From assembly GCA_944363685.1 (NCBI GenBank), contig CALVUV010000002.1, positions 1 through 29,841 on the forward strand: a stretch of 29,841 bases of DNA, given 5' to 3'. Under the pieces are notes generated by a model, which searched no databases, was not told the origin of the DNA, and saw nothing but the letters and a program-made list of their open reading frames with translations. Source of the stretch: an uncultured Bacilli bacterium. Its GTDB lineage: Bacteria; Bacillota_I; Bacilli_A; RF39; UBA660. Positions 15,556 through 22,680 of the stretch are shown here, one piece after another. The position numbers were made by a program, and so were the translations under genes. Within the stretch, counting starts at the first letter, position 1. Every line of letters begins with the position of its first letter.

Positions 15556-16200
15556 TTATTCTATTTCATACAATTCTGCAATATAGATTGTTTGTGTACT
15601 ACTATCATCTTTAGTACATGTTATCAATGTTAATGTTGTTTTATCATGATTTCTTTTAATTGCTACAGTACCTGTGTTTTCTTCTTTGTAAATATTAGTA
15701 ATTTTATATTTATAGTTAAGGCCTCCATAAGTAACTGTTGCTTCATCTCCTATTTCTAATTTATATAAGTTTTTGAAGAAGGCTTTCCAACCAGTACCTG
15801 AATGTCCTGCTATTATTAAATTACCATTCTCTTCATCTGGCATATTACTGCCTTTTATAATTTCTATATTATATTCTACAGTATTAAGACTTGAATCAAT
15901 GTTGTAGAAACCCCTTTTAAACTTTATTTTTGGTATTTCTAAATATCCAATGTAGTTTTCTATATCATATTGTTTTGCTGGTTCTTCATTGGTATCATTT
16001 ATCTCTTGTGTATTTACATCATAGATTGCTGTTTCATTATCATATATTTTTTCATTCATATAATCATATGCTTGTAGTCTTTTATCACCAATGAAGTTAT
16101 ATAAAATAAAGAACCCTCCTAGTGTTATGATTAGGGAACCTATTAAGGCAACCCAGCTAGGAGAGATTCTTTTTTTATTTAACTTTTTGTTTTTTGCCAT
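15556..16200 (-). CDS. Sortase (transpeptidase) for the adjacent VPFTG adhesin
   Basis: Sortase cleaves between Thr and Gly of a wall-sorting motif and joins the protein to peptidoglycan or to another pilin subunit. The 214-residue protein has a basic N-terminus, one signal-anchor helix (about 16-38) and the sortase barrel with His133 in IIAGHSGTG and Cys195 in TLITCTK. The usual catalytic Arg, 8-9 residues after the Cys before the last strand, is not visible: the sequence there is SSTQTIYIAEL, placing Gln203 at the likely position. The ATG lies inside the end of the adhesin gene (26-base overlap) with no clear ribosome binding site, so translation is probably coupled. Its main substrate is inferred to be the overlapping gene's product. 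The class is uncertain. Confidence 0.9.
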   Translation of the reverse strand: MAKNKKLNKKRISPSWVALIGSLIITLGGFFILYNFIGDKRLQAYDYMNEKIYDNETAIYDVNTQEINDTNEEPAKQYDIENYIGYLEIPKIKFKRGFYNIDSSLNTVEYNIEIIKGSNMPDEENGNLIIAGHSGTGWKAFFKNLYKLEIGDEATVTYGGLNYKYKITNIYKEENTGTVAIKRNHDKTTLTLITCTKDDSSTQTIYIAELYEIE

Positions 16201-17995
16201 TGTAGTAAACGAATCCTACTCCGGATATTATCATCATAGATCCAAATAAAGTAGTTATTAGGGAATCATTACTACCAGTAAATGGTACTTCTACTATTTC
16301 GCTATTTTCGAAGATAACTAGAGCGGTAGGTGTTTTATCATTTATAGTAAATTTATATACTTCATCACTCTTGTTATATCCTTCTGGCGCTTTTATTTCT
16401 TCTACTGTATAAGTACCATCTTTAAGACCAGTAATAGTATGTGGTTCTTCTGTAGTTACAAATTCTTCTATTACATTACCTTCACTATCTTTAACAACTA
16501 AAGTTGCTCCTGCTAAAGGTTTGCCTGTAGCTGCATCTACCTTTAAGATATTAACTAATTTTTCTATAGCTTGGTTTTCGATAGTTACAGTAACATCTCT
16601 GTTGTTATTATCTATTGTAAACTCATATATCTCATCTGTCTTTTGATATCCTTCTGGCGCTGCAATTTCTTCTACTGTATAAGTACCATCTGCAATATCA
16701 TTTAAGACATATGGTTCAGTTGTAGTTGTAAATGTTACTACTTCTTCTCCAGCAGAGTTCTTAACAACTAAAGTTGCTCCTGCTACTGGATTCTTAGTAG
16801 CTGAATCTATTTTTATAATTGTAGCTTTCTTTTCTATTTTTTTGTTTTTAAATCTAATACTAATATTTCTATTTGTATCAGTTATTGTAAATTCAACTAT
16901 TTTGTCATTTAAAACATATCCTTCTGGTGCTTTTGTTTCTTGTAAAGTATAAGTACCATTTGGTAAGTTTTTAATTACATATGAGTTAGTTGTAGATGTC
17001 CAAGTTGCTATTTCTTTTCCTTCACTATCTTTAATTACAAACTCAGCTCCTGCTAGAGGTTGGTTTGTATCTTCATCAATTTTAGTAATTGTAACTTTAC
17101 TAGTATCAAGTGTTAATGTAGTTTGATCTTCTACTGTTGATGTTTCTGGATATAAAGCTGAACCAAATACACTTTGTTTCGTTGGATCACTTGATTTATA
17201 CATATAAGCTTTATTAATAGAACCTGTTGCTGATACTTTTACGGTGATATTTAGATTACCTATATCTACATTATCAACAGGAATTTTAACTTTAAAACTT
17301 TCATTATTTGCAAATGATGTTGAAGTTGCCCCACTGTTGGCATTTACTACTACAGTTCCTTCTGGAGCACCTTCTAAAGTAACGTTATAATTACCAGTTG
17401 TATATAATGTATTAACACTCATAGCACTTGATTCATAGTATGCTTTATCTTCTGATAAGTTAAGTGTTGAATCATTATTAACAACTTGAATTGCAGGTGT
17501 TGCATATTCTGTTACTTGCTCAGCACCATGTATTAAATTTAAAATATGTGTTCTTAATCCTAATGGATCAGGACCAGTTGATTTAAAGCTTTCTGGAAGG
17601 TTATTTGTACCCATATGAAGGTCCATATACCACCAAAGAGCAGCTTGAGTAATGTAATAGTCTACATCACTATCTCCAGTTATACTTGTTCTTGGAAAAC
17701 CATTTGATAAGATATAAGCGATAGGTGCTGGTGCTTCACCTTCAAGGGTCATAGTAACATTGTAAGGAATTCCTTTATGGAAATCACGACAATATACATA
17801 ACCTCCTAAACTACTTGTTAATTTTGCATAGTTCCAATCATCGATGTATCCATCTAAAATTTTTTCACTATTAGCAGTAAATGACGATGGTGCAGTTACA
17901 ACAGCATTAGTAGCAAATGTCGTAAATACACCTAGTGCAGATACTAAAACTAATAACAAAATCGCTTTAAATTTGTTTTTCTTTACTATTTTCAT
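16175..17995 (-). CDS. Thioester-domain, SpaA/Cna-B-repeat surface adhesin with VPFTG anchor
   Basis: 606-residue secreted, wall-anchored adhesin. In order: signal peptide (about 1-30); thioester domain (about 60-165) with Cys69 in GYVYCRDF and Gln117 in YITQAALWWY, the pair that forms the internal Cys-Gln thioester in this family; a beta-rich linker domain (about 165-298); three SpaA/Cna-B-type repeats at 300-389, 390-479 and 480-567, each with a KxD strand, an ET/EEIKAPEGY motif and a closing FKN/IEN/FEN, fitting intramolecular Lys-Asn isopeptide bonds; sorting signal VPFTG (570-574), hydrophobic helix and GKKQKVK tail. Thioester adhesins can bond covalently to host ligands; the ligand here is unknown. 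GGGGGTATAAAT precedes the ATG, with a strong promoter upstream. The overlapping next gene is its sortase. Confidence 0.92.
   Translation of the reverse strand: MKIVKKNKFKAILLLVLVSALGVFTTFATNAVVTAPSSFTANSEKILDGYIDDWNYAKLTSSLGGYVYCRDFHKGIPYNVTMTLEGEAPAPIAYILSNGFPRTSITGDSDVDYYITQAALWWYMDLHMGTNNLPESFKSTGPDPLGLRTHILNLIHGAEQVTEYATPAIQVVNNDSTLNLSEDKAYYESSAMSVNTLYTTGNYNVTLEGAPEGTVVVNANSGATSTSFANNESFKVKIPVDNVDIGNLNITVKVSATGSINKAYMYKSSDPTKQSVFGSALYPETSTVEDQTTLTLDTSKVTITKIDEDTNQPLAGAEFVIKDSEGKEIATWTSTTNSYVIKNLPNGTYTLQETKAPEGYVLNDKIVEFTITDTNRNISIRFKNKKIEKKATIIKIDSATKNPVAGATLVVKNSAGEEVVTFTTTTEPYVLNDIADGTYTVEEIAAPEGYQKTDEIYEFTIDNNNRDVTVTIENQAIEKLVNILKVDAATGKPLAGATLVVKDSEGNVIEEFVTTEEPHTITGLKDGTYTVEEIKAPEGYNKSDEVYKFTINDKTPTALVIFENSEIVEVPFTGSNDSLITTLFGSMMIISGVGFVYYNGKKQKVK
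16295..17098 (-). repeat. Three tandem SpaA-type coding repeats
   Basis: Three consecutive in-frame units of about 265-270 bases (17098-16829, 16828-16559, 16558-16295). Units 2 and 3 share long near-identical stretches, for example both encode PEGY preceded by a DGTYTVEEI block. They encode the adhesin stalk, and copy number could change by slippage or recombination. Confidence 0.85.
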
Positions 17996-18026
17996 ATTTA
18001 TACCCCCAATTTGTTTTTGTGCCCAT

Positions 18027-18055
18027 ATTATAGCACACTTTTAAAAAAAATGCAA
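18027..18055 (-). promoter_or_regulatory. Sigma-A promoter of the adhesin-sortase operon
   Basis: On the minus strand TTGCAT (18050-18055), 17 bases, then TATAAT (18027-18032) with a TGC extension. It begins about 30 bases before the adhesin start codon; the spacer has a run of T. Confidence 0.85.
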
Positions 18056-18150
18056 GAAAATGTTAAATTTTAAACTTTCTGTACATGTTTTATTTTATTA
18101 CAGTTTATGCAAATAGTAAAGAATCTTAGATAAAAGTTTTTAAATATTTT

Positions 18151-18180
18151 AAAAAGAAGCAATAGTTTAAATATGCTTCT
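18151..18180 (-). terminator. Terminator after the second pilin cassette
   Basis: On the minus strand AGAAGCA pairs with TGCTTCT (18174-18180 with 18155-18161) over a 12-base loop, followed by TTTTTAAAA. It lies just after the stop of the membrane protein at 18189-18698 and isolates that cassette from the adhesin operon. Confidence 0.72.
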
Positions 18181-18188
18181 ATTCTATA

Positions 18189-18698
18189 TTACTTACATAA
18201 AAATTTGGAATCTTCTAATTCTTTTAGTAATTCACTTTTTGTTTGTTTTAAATCTAAATGTGGTAAATCAATAAAATCTCTCAATATTTGGTCTGGTATA
18301 TTTTTGACTTTTCTATAATCTGTTAGTTCTTCTATTGTTAAACTATCACTTAAATTTAAATTATATGTTGGATAACCATCCTTATTTTTATATAGAGTAG
18401 TATATTCATTATATAAATTTTCTAAATATTTCTCATTTGTTTTTTCACTTGGAGTAATGGTAGCGATTATTTGTGAAGCTAATATTTCATCATCTTTAGT
18501 ACTGTAATTGGCGGTTACTTTAATAACCGATTTATAGATAAAATTATACATTTCTTTTTCACATTTTAAATCATAGATAATAGGATTTTCTTCTTCTATT
18601 TTTTCTTTATTTGATGAAAAGATTAAAAATGTTCCTAGCGTAATACTTATTATTCCTATTAAAGCTATTATTATAAATATTATTTTTCTTTTTTTCAC
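18189..18698 (-). CDS. Single-pass membrane protein partnered with pilin-like protein B
   Basis: 169 residues, family unknown. A basic MKKRK start and one hydrophobic helix (about 5-28) leave roughly 140 residues outside the membrane, with two cysteines (LKCEKE and the C-terminal FLCK) that could pair. The start is GTG, with GGAGGAG four bases upstream, and shares its first G with the TAG stop of the pilin-like gene (TAGTG), so translation is tightly coupled. Its position and architecture match the partner of pilin-like protein A (11253-11996), but the extracellular part is shorter and not visibly similar. Confidence 0.75.
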   Translation of the reverse strand: MKKRKIIFIIIALIGIISITLGTFLIFSSNKEKIEEENPIIYDLKCEKEMYNFIYKSVIKVTANYSTKDDEILASQIIATITPSEKTNEKYLENLYNEYTTLYKNKDGYPTYNLNLSDSLTIEELTDYRKVKNIPDQILRDFIDLPHLDLKQTKSELLKELEDSKFLCK

Positions 18699-20197
18699 TA
18701 TACTCCTCCACTTCCACAGTTTCCTACTCTATCACAAGCACTCCAATTATAAGTTCCTGACCAACCACACATTGATGCTGCACCCATATTGTTACTGTCT
18801 GCAGTATCTACGTATGTTTGCCTTCTGTTCAAATTACCGGTTTTATAACTTCCTGCAGGCCAATTAAATGTAACTGTAGTAAGTCCGGACATTGTATCAT
18901 GAATATACAATACTACTACTCTTGGAAACATCTCAGTAGGTCTGTCAGGACACCATTGTGACCCTACATAATTGGTATAATATAATGAATCTTTATATAC
19001 ATAAGGAGGATCTTTATCAATATAAACATTTACAGAACAACTATTTGTGTTTCCAACATTATCTGCTATTGATATTGTTCCTGTAGTAGCACTAGAACTA
19101 AAAGTATTAGTAACATTAGTTTGGGCACATCCACTATCATTATCTTGACATGCTACACTTATAGTTCTATTACTTCTGGTCCAAGAGGTACTAGCTCCTG
19201 TAACACTTCCACAACTTGGAGCTGTTTTATCTATATAATATAGTTCACTTTCTTTAGTACAACTACTTCCATCTCTATCATATACTATTACTTTTAGTTG
19301 ATGTTTTCCTGATGATGTCAAATTTACTTTTGAAGCAGCACTTCCTATTACTGTCTTTTCTTTTTGATATGTTCCATTATCTTTTTTAATTTCTATTTCA
19401 TATCTATATGTGTTACTTGGTACTGTTACATCAACATTAATATTTTCTTTTGTCCATGTTTCACTTGTTATATTGCTTGTAAATGTTACTTCATCACAGC
19501 TTATTCCTTCGTGAATTATATATTTTCCTGATTTCTTAGTTGTTTCATTTCCTCCTGTATCTATAGCATAGCCTGTTATTTTATATGTTCCTTTTTCTGT
19601 TAGATTTATAGTTGGATCTGTTGTATAATTTTGATAATCGCTATCATAGTATTCACTTCCATCTTTTTCTACTACATATCTATAGCTTGCTATTCCTTTA
19701 TTATCTTTCATTATCATTTTTATATTTATAGGATTTGTTGATGATTCTTTATTTGGATTGAAGACTATTGTTGGCTTTTGTTTATCTTTTTCGCTTTCAT
19801 AAGTTGGATCATCTTCTTCATTATCATTATCTCCATTACATACTAATGTTACATAGTATTGATAATCTTTATCTGTTATCTTTTGGACTACTACTGTACT
19901 TTTCTCAAAATCACAGTCAACTCCTTCTTTATCTTTTATAGGATCTATATATTTACCTTCTATTAATTCTTTTAATGTTACTGTTGATGTTTCTCCTATT
20001 TCTTTAGGTAGTCTACTTCTATGGTCTGCAAAGTAATCTCTTGCTGCTAGTACTAACATGTTTTCTTGATTTTTATAGTATTCATCATTTCCTCTATTTA
20101 ATAGTGGTAGTATTACTCCTATTACTATTGTTGTTAATAGACCTAGTATTATTATAGTTGCTAATAGTTCTAATAATGTAAATCCTGATTTCTTCAT
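18698..20197 (-). CDS. Large type IV pilin-like protein B with Ig-like repeats
   Basis: 499 residues with the class III prepilin signal MKKSG/FTLLELLATIIILG (cleavage after Gly5, Glu+5 present) and the same head domain as protein A. Residues 1-182 differ at only two positions (Ser4, and Asp182 where A has Glu). The next module is similar (KKDNGTYQKEKTV, VYDRDGSSC), and after YYIDKTAPSC the two proteins diverge fully. The C-terminal third is Cys-rich (VACQDNDSGC, NSCSV, QWCPD, SMCGW, SACDR, GNCGSGG), about twelve cysteines in total against six in A. Such disulfide-rich, Gly/Ser-ending tails suggest an exposed binding tip. It is probably processed by a prepilin peptidase encoded elsewhere. The stop overlaps the next gene's start. 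Confidence 0.88.
   Translation of the reverse strand: MKKSGFTLLELLATIIILGLLTTIVIGVILPLLNRGNDEYYKNQENMLVLAARDYFADHRSRLPKEIGETSTVTLKELIEGKYIDPIKDKEGVDCDFEKSTVVVQKITDKDYQYYVTLVCNGDNDNEEDDPTYESEKDKQKPTIVFNPNKESSTNPINIKMIMKDNKGIASYRYVVEKDGSEYYDSDYQNYTTDPTINLTEKGTYKITGYAIDTGGNETTKKSGKYIIHEGISCDEVTFTSNITSETWTKENINVDVTVPSNTYRYEIEIKKDNGTYQKEKTVIGSAASKVNLTSSGKHQLKVIVYDRDGSSCTKESELYYIDKTAPSCGSVTGASTSWTRSNRTISVACQDNDSGCAQTNVTNTFSSSATTGTISIADNVGNTNSCSVNVYIDKDPPYVYKDSLYYTNYVGSQWCPDRPTEMFPRVVVLYIHDTMSGLTTVTFNWPAGSYKTGNLNRRQTYVDTADSNNMGAASMCGWSGTYNWSACDRVGNCGSGGV
19651..20197 (-). repeat. Long direct repeat, copy B (5' part of pilin-like gene B)
   Basis: Gap-free partner of 13012-13558, three mismatches in 547 bases. 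Same orientation as copy A, with 6.1 kb between the two copies. Even synonymous sites are unchanged, so the copies are either recent or kept alike by gene conversion. Confidence 0.95.
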
Positions 20198-20258
20198 ATG
20201 ACCACCATCTATTCTTAATCTATATTAATTTTAACACATTTTTTATCTTTAATATATA

Positions 20259-20284
20259 AAAAGTTAAGTTCTCACTTAACTTTT
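20259..20284 (-). terminator. Terminator of the lipoprotein-ytxGH operon
   Basis: Perfect 11-bp stem AAAAGTTAAGT (20259-20269 with 20274-20284), 4-base loop, ending TTTT then TATATATT on the minus strand. It overlaps the ytxH-like stop codon. Confidence 0.85.
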
Positions 20285-20689
20285 CTTCTCTTTTGATTCT
20301 AATTTTTCTAATACATCACTTACAACATCAATAGCTTTTAATCTTAATTCTTCAGCAGCTTCTTCTAGTACAGGTGTTCCTTTAGCGACAGCTAGATTTA
20401 CTAAATCTTGACATTTTTTCTTTATTTCTTCACCTTTTTTCTTAGCAATTTTTAAAGCTTTTTCTTTATCTAAATCTTCAAGCTCTTTTTTAATATCTTC
20501 TACTTTTTCTTCAAACATTGCTTTTACTTCTTCAGTATCAACTGATTTGATTTTAGCAACTACATTATCTAGTTTTTCTTTTAAATCTTTTCTTGTTTCA
20601 CTTCCCTTTTTAGGTGCGAATAATACTCCAAGTCCTGCTCCTATTGCTGCTCCTACTACAAACTTTCCAATACCACTCTTTTTACTCAT
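20276..20689 (-). CDS. YtxH-like envelope protein
   Basis: 137 residues. A glycine-rich N-terminal hydrophobic segment (GKFVVGAAIGAGLGVLFAPK) followed by KKGSETRKDLKEK is the YtxH signature; the rest is a long charged helix, probably coiled coil. YtxH-type proteins are general-stress membrane proteins in Bacillus with no defined biochemical role. The start is the ATG at 20689: AGGAGG lies nine bases upstream, whereas a further in-frame ATG three codons earlier directly abuts the AGGAGG. It overlaps the end of the preceding ytxG-like gene by eight bases. It is the last gene of its operon. Confidence 0.88.
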   Translation of the reverse strand: MSKKSGIGKFVVGAAIGAGLGVLFAPKKGSETRKDLKEKLDNVVAKIKSVDTEEVKAMFEEKVEDIKKELEDLDKEKALKIAKKKGEEIKKKCQDLVNLAVAKGTPVLEEAAEELRLKAIDVVSDVLEKLESKEKKS

Positions 20690-20954
20690 CAATATCATCC
20701 TCCTTTTTCTTCTTAAAAATATTAGTTATAATGCTTACAATACCGCTAATTATAGTATCAGTAACTAAAGATAACTTATCATCTACTACATCTATAAAGT
20801 TAAATAGGCCATCTAAACTTTCCATTTTCTTTTTAGTATCATCTAGTAGTATATCTACTTTATTTAGAGTGTCTAAAGCTTTTAAAGCTAGTATAATAAG
20901 TATAATTACTAATACTATTAATAGACTATCCAAAATGACGCTTAATAATTCCAC
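20682..20954 (-). CDS. YtxG/DUF948-like membrane protein
   Basis: 90 residues: an N-terminal transmembrane helix (about 5-27), an amphipathic helix with leucine heptads (ALDTLNKVDILLDDTKKKM), a second hydrophobic stretch (TIISGIVSIITNIF) and a KKKKEDD tail. This resembles DUF948/YtxG, and its position directly before a ytxH-like gene matches Bacillus ytxG-ytxH. The start codon is GTG, with AAAGGGGA six bases upstream, and lies two bases after the preceding stop. Its function is unknown. Confidence 0.7.
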   Translation of the reverse strand: MELLSVILDSLLIVLVIILIILALKALDTLNKVDILLDDTKKKMESLDGLFNFIDVVDDKLSLVTDTIISGIVSIITNIFKKKKEDDIDE

Positions 20955-20956
20955 AA

Positions 20957-21931
20957 TTATTCCCCTTTCTTCTCATCATACATTGAATCTATCAAATCAA
21001 ATAAGTTGTCTTCTATGCTAGCATTATCTTTTTGGTAGTCATCTTCATCAAAATTTCTTAAATCTGTTCTTCTTCCTGTTGCCTTTTCATGAGATGTATC
21101 TTTGTAGTCGATGTTATATTCTAATCCAAGATCACTAAAATATTCTTCTGCATCTCCTATAGTTACTTTAGATACTGATGGAGTGTTATCTGCACTAATA
21201 TCTAAAAGACTATCTTCTTCTTTAATGTCGTTTGCATCTTCAACATCTTCTTTTTCTTTTTTATTAGAAGTTAGCTCTTCTTCAAAAATATCATCGGCAT
21301 TTCCATATGCTTTAGCTCTAACACTATCAACATCAATATTTTTTGACTTGTAACTACTTGTTATTCTAATCTCTTTCTTTGTCACAATATCGTCTTTTTT
21401 GTAATTTTGATCTAAAACTCCATAAATTGGAGAAATAATTGGTGATGGATGAAACTCTTTTTTCTCTTTTTGTTTAGAAACAGTACCATATTCGTGGATT
21501 TTAATCTCTTTATCTATAGGATTTGAACTAGCTCCATATAATTTTTTTTCTTCTACTTTCTTTTCTTCCTTATAAAAATTAGGTTCTTTTCTATCCTCTC
21601 TTTTTAAAGGTTTTACTTCTGGTTTAGGTTTAGGAAGAGGTTTTTCTTTTTTCTCACTATCTAAATCAATAAAATCATCATCTAGAATAGCTTTAAATTT
21701 GAAATCTTTATTATTGTCATTGTTATTAGAATTTAAAGTTTTAGGTTTTTCTTCTTCAACAATGATATCTTCCTTTTTTTCTTCTTTTTTAGGAGCTTTA
21801 TCATCTATAATAATTTTTTTAGCAATAGGTTTTTCTTTCTTCTTAGGTTCTTTTTTTACTTCTTTTTTTTCTTCTACTTCTACATATTCTTCTTCAAAAA
21901 GAGCATTTTTTAATTTATCTAGTAGTTTCAT
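20957..21931 (-). CDS. Long charged, mostly disordered cytoplasmic protein
   Basis: 324 residues, about half Lys, Glu and Asp. The first 150 are Lys/Glu/Pro-rich and probably disordered. A more conserved-looking island, FHPSPIISPIYGVLDQNYKK (about 165-185), and a C-terminal acidic helix (DNLFDLIDSMYDEKKGE) suggest short binding motifs at the centre and end. The N-terminus MKLLDKLKNALF is an amphipathic helix that could touch the membrane. No signal peptide. I do not know the family; the island looks familiar from hypothetical proteins of other low-GC Gram-positives. It lies between a lipoprotein gene and ytxG/ytxH-like genes, which suggests a cell-envelope or division-site scaffold. Confidence 0.75.
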   Translation of the reverse strand: MKLLDKLKNALFEEEYVEVEEKKEVKKEPKKKEKPIAKKIIIDDKAPKKEEKKEDIIVEEEKPKTLNSNNNDNNKDFKFKAILDDDFIDLDSEKKEKPLPKPKPEVKPLKREDRKEPNFYKEEKKVEEKKLYGASSNPIDKEIKIHEYGTVSKQKEKKEFHPSPIISPIYGVLDQNYKKDDIVTKKEIRITSSYKSKNIDVDSVRAKAYGNADDIFEEELTSNKKEKEDVEDANDIKEEDSLLDISADNTPSVSKVTIGDAEEYFSDLGLEYNIDYKDTSHEKATGRRTDLRNFDEDDYQKDNASIEDNLFDLIDSMYDEKKGE

Positions 21932-21949
21932 AACTAGACACCGCCTTTC

Positions 21950-22633
21950 TTAATTTTCTTCAATTTCAATTTTGTCTTCTTCAGTATTGTTGTCACCATA
22001 TCCTTTATAAACACCATATTTTTCTTCATATTCTAGATAAGTGTCTTTAGTAGCCGTACTACCTTTTGGTTTCATAACATCATAGGTATCTTCCTTATAA
22101 TCTAATACCTTATTACCTATTAGTGTTTCTAGAACAGTGCGATTAAATTGCAATGAAGATAATACACTACTCATATTTATAATAGCACTTTTTATCTCAT
22201 TTTCTTTAACAAAAGCTTCTATTTTACCATAATTGTACATATACTCTATAAAATAGACATCTGTATTTTCAATTGCAGTTATTTCTAAGTAGCCATTTTT
22301 GTCATTAGATTCAAGTTCTTTAGAAAAATATGCATTATTATTTTCTTTGTAATTGGCTTTTTCTTTATTATAATAACTAATAACATCTATATAAAAATAG
22401 TAGGTATTGTTATATTCATCTTTTACTATAGCATTATATTCGTCTTTTGATACTAGTTTTAACCCTTTTGGCAAATAGTACTTATAACCATCAAAAACGT
22501 TATTAGTTAGATTTACATCTTTACTTAGTAAAGTATCAGTAAGACTATCAAGGTCTAGTGTGTTTAAATTTGTACATCCTGTTAATGATAATAGTAATAT
22601 TGTTATTATCAGTAATTTCTTTTTCAAATACAT
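21950..22633 (-). CDS. Lipoprotein of unknown function
   Basis: 227 residues with a lipoprotein signal peptide: basic MYLKKK, hydrophobic core, lipobox LTGC (Cys20), so it should be lipid-anchored on the outer face of the membrane. The mature part has FDGYKYYLPKGLKLVSKDEYN followed by alternating strands and a helix, and an acidic unstructured tail (GDNNTEEDKIEIEEN). Family not recognised. First gene of the four-gene operon ending with ytxH, with a sigma-A promoter overlapping the end of trmB. Confidence 0.82.
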   Translation of the reverse strand: MYLKKKLLIITILLLSLTGCTNLNTLDLDSLTDTLLSKDVNLTNNVFDGYKYYLPKGLKLVSKDEYNAIVKDEYNNTYYFYIDVISYYNKEKANYKENNNAYFSKELESNDKNGYLEITAIENTDVYFIEYMYNYGKIEAFVKENEIKSAIINMSSVLSSLQFNRTVLETLIGNKVLDYKEDTYDVMKPKGSTATKDTYLEYEEKYGVYKGYGDNNTEEDKIEIEEN

Positions 22634-22650
22634 TCACCTACTCTTCTATA

Positions 22651-22680
22651 ATTATAACAAATAACTGTTTAGTTTGTCAC
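22651..22680 (-). promoter_or_regulatory. Sigma-A promoter of the lipoprotein operon
   Basis: On the minus strand GTGACA (22675-22680), 18 bases, TATAAT (22651-22656). The -35 overlaps the TGA of trmB. Confidence 0.68.
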
